DNA of 48,105 bases from Chitinophagaceae bacterium (GTDB lineage: Bacteria; Bacteroidota; Bacteroidia; Chitinophagales; Chitinophagaceae): NCBI GenBank assembly GCA_022841365.1, contig JALHRP010000004.1:1-48105 (forward strand). Direction: 5' to 3'. Shown in pieces: positions 38,709 to 44,881 of the stretch. Numbering within the stretch: the stretch's first letter is position 1; every line of letters starts with the position of its first letter. The notes under the pieces were generated by a model. That model was given only the letters and a program-made list of their open reading frames with translations, did no database searches and was not told the DNA's origin. The translations under genes and the position numbers were made by a program.

Positions 38709-39344
38709 ATGGGTATTTCTCCTTCAAAAGAAAATATTCTCAAAAAAATAAGACAGGCACTGAGTCATCCGGTGCCTGTTCCTTTTCCGCAAAGTGAAGG
38801 AAACAACAGCGTGTTTCAACCACCGGTTGATGATATGGCCGTACAGTTTGCACAGGAGTTTACAAAACTGCAGGGCAAGTTTGTTTTCTGTGCTTCTGAA
38901 AAAGATATGACGGAGCAACTTCTGCAATTAGCAGCAGCACGTTCATGGGATAAAATTGTATGCAGAGAAAAAAAACTGCAAGCCACACTGCAGAGCAATC
39001 AATTTCCTGTTCCGTTTCATGATCAGCTTTCCGATTGTGATGTAAGCTTTACTACCTGCGAATTGCTGGTGAGCCGTACAGGTACCATGGTACTCAGCAC
39101 AGCCAATGAAAGCGGCCGCACAACCAGTGTGTATGCGCCCGTTCATGTATGCATTGCGTACACAAGTCAGTTGGTGTACGATCTTAAAGATGCCTTGCAA
39201 TTACTCAAAGAAAAATACAATGGCCGGCTTCCATCTTTCATCAGCTTTGCTACCGGCCCAAGCCGAACGGCTGATATTGAAAAAACATTAGTGGTTGGTG
39301 TGCATGGTCCCAAAGAAGTGTTTGTGTTTTTGATTGAAGGATAG
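38709..39344 (+). CDS. LutC/YkgG-family LUD-domain protein
   Basis: This 211-residue protein of the LutC family is a single LUD domain without Fe-S motifs. Landmarks are the helical N-terminus MGISPSKENILKKIRQAL, the core CDVSFTTCELLVSRTGTMVLSTANESGRTTSVYAPVHVCIAY (about 108-149) and the ending FATGPSRTADIEKTLVVGVHGPKEVFVFLIEG. The GPSRTADIE...GVHGP block is the family signature. LutC is a subunit of the LutABC lactate oxidase, but here the gene sits alone behind ftsH while lutB is 25 kb away. Either the subunits are encoded apart, or this homologue has another, ftsH-linked role. The 136-bp gap that follows holds CCTTG-rich low-complexity repeats. Confidence 0.87.
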   Translation: MGISPSKENILKKIRQALSHPVPVPFPQSEGNNSVFQPPVDDMAVQFAQEFTKLQGKFVFCASEKDMTEQLLQLAAARSWDKIVCREKKLQATLQSNQFPVPFHDQLSDCDVSFTTCELLVSRTGTMVLSTANESGRTTSVYAPVHVCIAYTSQLVYDLKDALQLLKEKYNGRLPSFISFATGPSRTADIEKTLVVGVHGPKEVFVFLIEG

Positions 39345-39468
39345 ATTTGAGGGAATTGGTCATTGGGTTTTTGGAATTTGGGTTTTCAATTCTTGTGCCT
39401 TGATCCTTGAACCTTGTGCCTTGTAACTTACTTCTCACAGCTTATTTCTCACAAATCTTTTCTTCCTG

Positions 39469-39476
39469 TATCTTTA
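39469..39476 (+). promoter_or_regulatory. Near-match -7 box TATCTTTA for the GGCT-like gene
   Basis: TATCTTTA differs from TAnnTTTG only in the last base and ends 4 nt before the ATG at 39481. This is the same spacing as other boxes in the window. Confidence 0.4.
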
Positions 39477-39480
39477 GTGC

Positions 39481-39906
39481 ATGAAAGATGAAATTCTTTT
39501 TCTCTTTGTATATGGTACGTTAAGACGGGGTTTTCACAATGCTGCATTCCAATACATCAGTCCTTATTTTGTACATGAAGCCGATGGAAAAGTAAAAGGC
39601 AGTTTGTATGATCTGGGAGAGTACCCTGCAGCAATACCAACAACCAACGGTCATTATATTATTGGTGAATTATACAAAGCCAAATCGGTAGAAGAATTTA
39701 ACTGGGCCATCAGTCAGTTAGATGATTACGAAGCCGTGCATCCGGAAGAAGGTGAACCACAGTTATACGAGCGTGCATTAACAACTGTATATGCCAACAA
39801 TCAGGAGGTTACTGCATGGATTTACTGGTACAAAGGAACTACTGCAGGCGCCCCGTTAGTTGAAAGTGGTGATGTACTCGAGTACTTCCGCCAAAAGAAT
39901 AAATAA
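39481..39906 (+). CDS. Gamma-glutamylcyclotransferase-like (AIG2/BtrG fold) protein
   Basis: This 141-residue protein of the GGCT-like fold converts gamma-glutamyl dipeptides or amines to 5-oxoproline in known relatives. It shows the substrate-loop motif FVYGTLRRG (residues 8-16), then VKGSLYDLGEYPAAI (about 39-53), the acidic region QLDDYEAVHPEEGEPQLYER containing the likely catalytic glutamate, and WIYWYKGT. No signal peptide is present. The actual substrate is unknown, since small GGCT-like proteins have diverse activities. It ends 35 bp before lpxH, which has its own promoter box. Confidence 0.87.
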   Translation: MKDEILFLFVYGTLRRGFHNAAFQYISPYFVHEADGKVKGSLYDLGEYPAAIPTTNGHYIIGELYKAKSVEEFNWAISQLDDYEAVHPEEGEPQLYERALTTVYANNQEVTAWIYWYKGTTAGAPLVESGDVLEYFRQKNK

Positions 39907-39928
39907 TCAAACTGCTTTACAGCTTCTT

Positions 39929-39936
39929 TATATTTG
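39929..39936 (+). promoter_or_regulatory. -7 box TATATTTG for lpxH
   Basis: TATATTTG matches TAnnTTTG and ends 4 nt before the chosen ATG at 39941, which supports that start over an upstream one at 39860. Confidence 0.6.
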
Positions 39937-39940
39937 TTTG

Positions 39941-40699
39941 ATGCAAATCGTTCCCGGCAAAAAAATATACTTCCTGTCCGATTTTCATTTGGGTGCACCC
40001 AACTATGAGCAAAGCCTTGTTCGTGAAAAAAAGATTGTGCAGTTTCTGGATAGCATTCAATCGAACGCAGACGCTGTGTTTATTGTGGGTGATATGTTTG
40101 ATTTCTGGTACGAGTACCGTACTGTAGTGCCCAAGGGTTATGTGCGTTTGTTGGGAAAATTAGCGGAGATAACCGACGCAGGCATTCCTGTTCATTTTTT
40201 TGTGGGCAATCATGATATGTGGATGAAAGATTATCTGCAGAAAGAACTTGGTATTCCTGTTTACTTCGAACCCAAAGAATTTACAATTAATAACAAACAG
40301 TTTTTAATTGGTCATGGCGATGGTCTTGGTCCCGGTGATCATGGATATAAATTCTTGAAAAAAATCTTCCGCAATCCGTTTTGTCAATGGTTGTTTGGCA
40401 TACTGCCGCCCTATATGGGTATGGGGCTGGCCAACTTCATGTCTCGCCGCAGCAGGGCGCAAACCGGTGCAACTGAAGAAACATTCCTGGGCGAAGACAA
40501 AGAATGGCTGATCACTTACTGCAAAGAACAGCTGCAGAAAAAAAAGTTTCATTTTTTTGTGTTCGGGCATAGACACCTGCCCATTGATTTTCGTCTTTCT
40601 GATGAAAGCCGTTACATCAATCTCGGAGACTGGATACGATATTTCAGTTATGCATCGTTTGATGGAGAACAGGTAGAATTAAATTATTATAAAGATTGA
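39941..40699 (+). CDS. lpxH: UDP-2,3-diacylglucosamine diphosphatase LpxH-type metallophosphatase
   Basis: LpxH hydrolyses UDP-2,3-diacylglucosamine to lipid X in lipid A synthesis, at the inner face of the cytoplasmic membrane. From ATG 39941 the protein has 252 residues. The calcineurin-like metal ligands are all visible: DFHLG (Asp14, His16), GDMFDFWYEY (Asp51), GNHD (Asn90, His91), HGDG (His125) and FGHRHLP near residue 208. The cap region FKKIFRNPFCQWLFGILPPYMG-like segment (written here by type, about 142-165) is hydrophobic and basic, suited to a lipid substrate. It overlaps the next gene by 4 bp. Confidence 0.9.
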   Translation: MQIVPGKKIYFLSDFHLGAPNYEQSLVREKKIVQFLDSIQSNADAVFIVGDMFDFWYEYRTVVPKGYVRLLGKLAEITDAGIPVHFFVGNHDMWMKDYLQKELGIPVYFEPKEFTINNKQFLIGHGDGLGPGDHGYKFLKKIFRNPFCQWLFGILPPYMGMGLANFMSRRSRAQTGATEETFLGEDKEWLITYCKEQLQKKKFHFFVFGHRHLPIDFRLSDESRYINLGDWIRYFSYASFDGEQVELNYYKD

Positions 40700-41496
40700 G
40701 GTATTCATTCATCATACTGTTTGTTGGCAGCATACTTTTCTCATCTGCACAGGAACCTGCTTTTATGCAGCAAAAAAGTGTGGAAGGAGAGTATGTTGAC
40801 TTTACCGTTGATAATCTGGGTAACTACTACCTGCTCTCGAAAAATAATCAGCTGAAAAAAGCAAATGCCAAAGGCGACTCCATCGGCTTGTTTAATGATG
40901 TACGTAAATATGGAAAGCTGTATTCCATTGATGCATCCAATCCGTTAAAGGTATTGCTGTATTATAAAAATTTTTCCACCATTGTTGTGCTCGACCGTTT
41001 TTTAAATGTGGTGAATACCATTGATCTGCGAAAGCAGAATATTTTTCAGGTAAAAGCGGTTGCACAGAGTTACGATAACAATATCTGGGTGTACGATGAG
41101 CAAAATAACAAACTCAGAAAAATTGCAGAAGATGGAAAAGTGATTACTGAAACTGTTGATTTCAGAATGTTGTTTGATGATGTGCCTTCACCCACACAAA
41201 TTTTTGATCAGGATGGGTTTGTCTATCTCTACGATCCTGAAAAGGGGTTGTATGTGTTTGATATTTACGGCTCCTTTAAAACAAAGCTCTCGTACCTGGG
41301 ACTTACAGACCTTTCTGTTTTTGGTAAAACGGTGGTAGGATTAGAGAAACAAACGATGCTTGCATATACAAGCGAAACACTTACAGAAAAAAAATTGACG
41401 CTCCCTGCAGGTATTCAGGATCGTAAAAAAGCGGTTATACGTCCGGGACATCTGTATATTCTTCAAAACGGTTCCATTTTACATTTCACATTTTAG
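40696..41496 (+). CDS. Secreted protein of unknown function, propeller-like
   Basis: I do not recognise the family by name. The 266-residue protein has a signal peptide (MRYSFIILFVGSILFSSAQ). Repeating short beta units with aromatic and Asn/Asp-rich turns follow: FTVDNLGNYYLLSKNNQLKKANAKG, YYKNFSTIVVLDRFLNVV, VYDEQNNKLRKIAEDG, IFDQDGFVYLYDPEKGLYVFDIYG. This suggests a beta-propeller of the NHL/YncE type. It starts with TTG at 40696, overlapping the lpxH stop by 4 bp, so it is likely translationally coupled to lpxH and may act in envelope biology. No catalytic residues are apparent. Confidence 0.72.
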   Translation: MRYSFIILFVGSILFSSAQEPAFMQQKSVEGEYVDFTVDNLGNYYLLSKNNQLKKANAKGDSIGLFNDVRKYGKLYSIDASNPLKVLLYYKNFSTIVVLDRFLNVVNTIDLRKQNIFQVKAVAQSYDNNIWVYDEQNNKLRKIAEDGKVITETVDFRMLFDDVPSPTQIFDQDGFVYLYDPEKGLYVFDIYGSFKTKLSYLGLTDLSVFGKTVVGLEKQTMLAYTSETLTEKKLTLPAGIQDRKKAVIRPGHLYILQNGSILHFTF

Positions 41497-41522
41497 TATT
41501 CTACTGTAAACAACTTAGGCTT

Positions 41523-41530
41523 TATTTTTG
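41523..41530 (+). promoter_or_regulatory. -7 box TATTTTTG for mscS
   Basis: TATTTTTG matches TAnnTTTG and lies 3 nt before the ATG at 41534. It contains the TTG at 41528 that would otherwise be the longest start, which argues for the ATG. Confidence 0.6.
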
Positions 41531-41533
41531 CGT

Positions 41534-42607
41534 ATGCCTGAGTTTTTAAATCAATCTGTTTTGGATAATCCGCTGATACGTTATCTATGGATCGCTGTGA
41601 TTCTGCTTGCAATGTTTTTACTCAAAGGGATTGTTTCAAAATTGCTTTGCAGGGTGCTCTATGGTTTTTTCCCAAAAGCAAAACAGTATGTAAGCCGTGA
41701 TCAGTTTATTTCACTGGTGCTGTTACCCATGGAATGGTTCATTGTGGCACTGGTGGTGATCTTTTCTTTCCAGAAACTTACTTTTCCTGCTGTACTTGAT
41801 TTTGAACTGTACAAAATTTCTTCAAGAGATATTTTAGATGGATTTGGTAAAGCGGCGCTCGTTTATTTCTTTATTCGTTTGCTCCGCAGCCTGATTGATT
41901 TTTTTGCATTACTGTTTGAAGTAAGGGCCAATACCACATCTGATCAGAGCGACAATCAGCTCGTTGTTTTCTTTCGTGATTTTTTTAAAGCGGTCACTTT
42001 GATTATCGGGTTTTTAATGTTTTCAAAGTTTGTACTCAATTTCAACATCTCCAGTGTTATTACAGGTATCAGCATTATTACAGCAGCTGTAGCCCTTGCC
42101 ACCAGAGAAAGTCTGGAGAATCTCATCGCCTCCTTTATCATCTTTTTTGATAAGCCGTTTACTTTAGGGGATCTGGTAAAGGTGGAGAACATTACCGGTA
42201 CGGTGGAGAAAATCGGTTTAAGAAGTACAAGGATCCGTACCGAGCAAAAAACATTTATGACGGTGCCCAATAAAAAAATGGTTGACAGTATTCTCGATAA
42301 TCTTTCTTTAAGAACTGAACGCAAAGCAGAAATTAAACTGGAGGTAAGTGTTCAAACACAGTCCCGGCAGTTGCTGCAGTTAACACAAAAAGCAGAAAGC
42401 TTAATGCAGCAACATGAATTGATACAAAAGGGAAGTGTTTTTGTAACAGAGATTGGATTAAAATCAATTGTTGTACAGGTAGAATATTTTACAGCTGTGA
42501 TTGAGTTCAGCCTGTTTCAGGAAATTAAACAGACCATTCATCTGGAACTGCTCAATATTCTTGCATCACTTGAAATTGATTTAGCAGGAAAAGCACCGCT
42601 TGAATAA
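41534..42607 (+). CDS. Small-conductance mechanosensitive channel (MscS family)
   Basis: This 357-residue inner-membrane channel relieves turgor on osmotic downshock. Transmembrane helices are visible at about 17-37 (LWIAVILLAMFLLKGIV), 64-84, 108-125 and 148-170. The pore helix follows: ISSVITGISIITAAVALATRESLENLIASFIIFFDKPFTLGDLV (given by its landmarks, about 177-220), with the Ala/Gly-rich packing face of TM3. The beta domain is VENITGTVEKIGLRSTRIRTEQKTFMTVPN (about 221-250). The start is ATG 41534. It converges with the thioredoxin-like gene with a 14-bp gap. Confidence 0.92.
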   Translation: MPEFLNQSVLDNPLIRYLWIAVILLAMFLLKGIVSKLLCRVLYGFFPKAKQYVSRDQFISLVLLPMEWFIVALVVIFSFQKLTFPAVLDFELYKISSRDILDGFGKAALVYFFIRLLRSLIDFFALLFEVRANTTSDQSDNQLVVFFRDFFKAVTLIIGFLMFSKFVLNFNISSVITGISIITAAVALATRESLENLIASFIIFFDKPFTLGDLVKVENITGTVEKIGLRSTRIRTEQKTFMTVPNKKMVDSILDNLSLRTERKAEIKLEVSVQTQSRQLLQLTQKAESLMQQHELIQKGSVFVTEIGLKSIVVQVEYFTAVIEFSLFQEIKQTIHLELLNILASLEIDLAGKAPLE

Positions 42608-42621
42608 GCAGGAGAAATTAT

Positions 42622-43140
42622 TTACTTCACATTTGCCAGTACTTCTGCCAGCTCCATATCATACGCACCATATTTGCCGAATTCTTCTACCCGGCCAATT
42701 TCTTTTCCTCCTTTCATTACAAGAATACTGGGGGCTTTGGTTACGTGCAGTGCTTCACTCAATGAACCGAGTGTTTGCTTTTTTCGGTCTACACCAATTA
42801 TGGTTAAACGATTTGCTGGAAATTTTACCTGGTCTAACAGTTTCAGTAATTGAGGTAATACAATATGAGAATCTTCGCACCAGGTGCCGATAAACACCAG
42901 TAGCTGAATGGTATCTTTTACAGGAGTAAGATTGGCAACACAACCTGCGTTTGGTTTGTACCAGCTGATGTCGTTCTTCATCCATTTAAAAGCAGAATCA
43001 TTTAGCAGAATATCACGGCTTAAAATTCCCTTCAATGTTTTTAATCCGTTCTCCGGATCTTTTGATACTTCGTATTGCACCTGTGCAAACGAACTAAAAG
43101 CTGTAACTACAGCAATTAAAAGGGTACATACATGTTTCAT
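42622..43140 (-). CDS. Secreted thioredoxin-fold protein with WCxxS active site
   Basis: The 172-residue protein has a signal peptide (MKHVCTLLIAVVTAFSSFAQ) and a thioredoxin fold: LLVFIGTWCEDSHIVLPQLLKLL (about 80-102) and KAPSILVMKGGKEIGRVEEFG (about 135-155, with the cis-Pro region). The active-site motif is Cys-Glu-Asp-Ser, so the second cysteine is replaced by serine. It cannot act as a conventional dithiol oxidoreductase but could be monothiol or structural. It is probably periplasmic. It lies 3 bp downstream of the MerR gene and converges with mscS. Confidence 0.85.
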   Translation of the reverse strand: MKHVCTLLIAVVTAFSSFAQVQYEVSKDPENGLKTLKGILSRDILLNDSAFKWMKNDISWYKPNAGCVANLTPVKDTIQLLVFIGTWCEDSHIVLPQLLKLLDQVKFPANRLTIIGVDRKKQTLGSLSEALHVTKAPSILVMKGGKEIGRVEEFGKYGAYDMELAEVLANVK

Positions 43141-43143
43141 AAA

Positions 43144-43638
43144 TCAGAGGTCTGCTTTAATGTTTAATAAAAATGCTTTCATCTGTTGTAAGCTCTGCAC
43201 CAGCTCAAACCTTACTTCAGCTTCTTCTTTGTGTTTCTTTAAGTAATCCTTTGCAGCTTCAATGGTGTATTTTTTAAAACGCAGCAGATAATAAATCAGG
43301 TGCAGTTTTTTTATATCGGCTGCCGTATAAAACCGGTCGCCTTTTTTATTCTTTTTTGGTTTGATGATGGTAAACTCAGTTTCCCAATACCGTAAAGAAG
43401 AAGGATTAATTTGAAACATGTCACTCACCTCGCCAATGCTGTAATACAGTTTTTTACTCAACACATCATCAGCAGGCAATTCCATCATATCAGCAGCATC
43501 AACCATTTCCTTTAAACTCTTACGCCCTCTTTTCTGTTTCAGTTTGGGCGGTTTGTTCAAAGGCTTTCTTCCCCGCTTTGCAGGTGTAGGTTTTGATGTT
43601 TCATCAAACTCAAATGATATTTGTGATTGTACTGCCAA
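43144..43638 (-). CDS. MerR family transcriptional regulator with N-terminal AT-hooks
   Basis: From TTG 43638 the protein has 164 residues and begins MAVQSQISFEF; the ORF could be extended to a TTG inside the -7 box, which is unlikely. The N-terminal part is disordered and basic and carries two KRGRKPL/KRGRKSL motifs (about residues 20-45), which look like AT-hooks. The MerR helix-turn-helix follows (KLYYSIGEVSDMFQINPSSLRYWETEFTIIKPKKNKKGDRFYTAADIKKL, by landmarks about 63-112), then a coiled C-terminal tail. No ligand-binding cysteines are present. MerR-M23-alaS neighbourhoods recur in Bacteroidota (from memory). The thioredoxin-like gene follows in the same direction. Confidence 0.88.
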   Translation of the reverse strand: MAVQSQISFEFDETSKPTPAKRGRKPLNKPPKLKQKRGRKSLKEMVDAADMMELPADDVLSKKLYYSIGEVSDMFQINPSSLRYWETEFTIIKPKKNKKGDRFYTAADIKKLHLIYYLLRFKKYTIEAAKDYLKKHKEEAEVRFELVQSLQQMKAFLLNIKADL

Positions 43639-43650
43639 TTGTAAGTTTAG

Positions 43651-43658
43651 CAAAAATA
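43651..43658 (-). promoter_or_regulatory. -7 box TATTTTTG for the MerR gene
   Basis: Reads TATTTTTG on the minus strand, a full TAnnTTTG match, 12 nt before TTG 43638. Confidence 0.55.
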
Positions 43659-43672
43659 GTAAATGAACAGCA

Positions 43673-43730
43673 AGCCGTTCGTCTTTAGTTGTTAGCCGAT
43701 ATGAATAGCCGATAGCCGTTCGTCTTTAGT
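43673..43730. repeat. 17-bp direct repeat in the MerR-M23 gap
   Basis: AGCCGTTCGTCTTTAGT occurs at 43673-43689 and 43714-43730, with related fragments (TAGCCGATA, CAATAGCCAA) between and after. The 150-bp gap holds no gene. Such AGCCGTT/AGTCGTTAG strings are low-complexity intergenic repeats frequent in Bacteroidota (from memory). Confidence 0.6.
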
Positions 43731-43807
43731 CAATAGCCAATTCAGTATGTCAGATGGTAAAAGCACGCCACCACTAACGACTATCCACTAAGCACTACCA
43801 GCTTGTA

Positions 43808-44779
43808 TTAATCGAAGCTCTGGTTGCCTGTAGCAGCAATTTTTAACATTCGGTCGAACTGTTCGGGAGTAAGATCATTATAGAAAAAATAAATAGGGTC
43901 AAGATCACGGCCGTTTTTATGTACTTCATAATGCAGATGGGGCCCTGTGCTTTTTCCGGTGCTGCCCACCCATCCAATCACTTCTCCACGGTTAATCCGT
44001 TGTCCCGATCTTGCTTTTACTCGCACCATATGACCGTACAATGTTTCATAACCGTAACCATGATTAATGATTACATGATTGCCGTAACCATTCGCCGTGT
44101 TACCTGCTAATGTTACAACACCATCGGCCGTAGCATAAATAGGAGTGCCTTGTGGTGCAGCAAAGTCAAGACCGGCGTGCATCTTTGTTGTTTTATATAC
44201 CGGATCAATGCGGTAACCAAATCCCGAAGCCAGTCTCGACAGTTCTTTGTTACTCACCGGTTGTATAGCAGGTGTGGCAGCAAGCAATGCTTCTTTGTTC
44301 TTCACCATTTCTTCAATGGCAGTAAACGAAACCGTTTGTGCATACAATCTGTTGCGAAGTGTATTGATTTGTTTCAGAATGGAGTTGTTCAGTTCATCTT
44401 CGCTCAGCCCTGCTACTAATCTTTCTTCTGCCTGTTTTTCAAGCATCTTACTTCTGGCGCTGTCGGGTAAAGGACTGGCTTCAAAAATGGAACGGTACAC
44501 CTGGTTATCTCTCTTTTCAATTTCCCGCAGCTCCCTGTTCATTTTTAAAATTTCAGCGCTCAGCAACGAATAGTTTTCTTTTATCCGGTTGTTTTCATTG
44601 CGCAAACGCTGTTCGTTTGCAGAAGGGAAATAGCGATAAGAAATTTGCATGAAAAGAAAACCGGCAACAGAAACGGCTGCCAGAAAACTGAAAACCCGCA
44701 GCAGTTTTACCCGCAGCGGTGTCACCAGTTTTTCGTACCGGAGTGTATTGGTATTATAGAAATACTTTACTTTCTTCAT
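43808..44779 (-). CDS. M23 family metallopeptidase with coiled-coil, membrane-anchored
   Basis: The 323-residue protein has one N-terminal membrane helix (VFSFLAAVSVAGFLFMQISY, about 29-48), a coiled-coil (about 55-165: NEQRLRNENNRIKENYSLL, EILKMNRELREIEKRDNQV) and a complete LytM-type M23 domain. Zinc ligands are HAGLD (His and Asp, about 201-205) and HLHYEV (about 281-286). Other landmarks are GVVTLAGNTANGYGN, YGHMVRVKARSGQ and GWVGSTGKSTGPHLHYEV. This layout resembles MepM/EnvC-like cell-wall endopeptidases or amidase activators facing the periplasm. It is divergent from alaS with about 100 bp between starts. Confidence 0.92.
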   Translation of the reverse strand: MKKVKYFYNTNTLRYEKLVTPLRVKLLRVFSFLAAVSVAGFLFMQISYRYFPSANEQRLRNENNRIKENYSLLSAEILKMNRELREIEKRDNQVYRSIFEASPLPDSARSKMLEKQAEERLVAGLSEDELNNSILKQINTLRNRLYAQTVSFTAIEEMVKNKEALLAATPAIQPVSNKELSRLASGFGYRIDPVYKTTKMHAGLDFAAPQGTPIYATADGVVTLAGNTANGYGNHVIINHGYGYETLYGHMVRVKARSGQRINRGEVIGWVGSTGKSTGPHLHYEVHKNGRDLDPIYFFYNDLTPEQFDRMLKIAATGNQSFD

Positions 44780-44809
44780 ATCGGCAATCCGGTGTGCATA
44801 GGTTTGGCT

Positions 44810-44817
44810 TACCTTTG
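44810..44817 (+). promoter_or_regulatory. -7 box TACCTTTG for alaS
   Basis: TACCTTTG on the plus strand is a full TAnnTTTG match, 64 nt before the alaS ATG. It places the transcript start downstream of the spurious upstream extension of the alaS frame, so ATG 44882 is the likely start. Confidence 0.6.
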
Positions 44818-44881
44818 CCCCCCATTCAGGGAGGGCACAAAGATAGGAGTATCACCCTTCAAAAATCAATCCAAACAGAGG

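Noticed and set aside
39345-39480. Gene or ordered array in the gap before the GGCT-like gene
   Set aside because: The gap holds CCTTGTGCC/CCTTGAACC-type low-complexity strings; no frame with a plausible protein and no regular period.
43673-43730. CRISPR array from the 17-bp direct repeat
   Set aside because: There are only two copies, the repeat is too short, the spacing is irregular and no cas genes are near.
44645-44881. 79-residue N-terminal extension of alaS
   Set aside because: It lacks family similarity, overlaps the M23 gene and lies partly upstream of the TACCTTTG promoter box.
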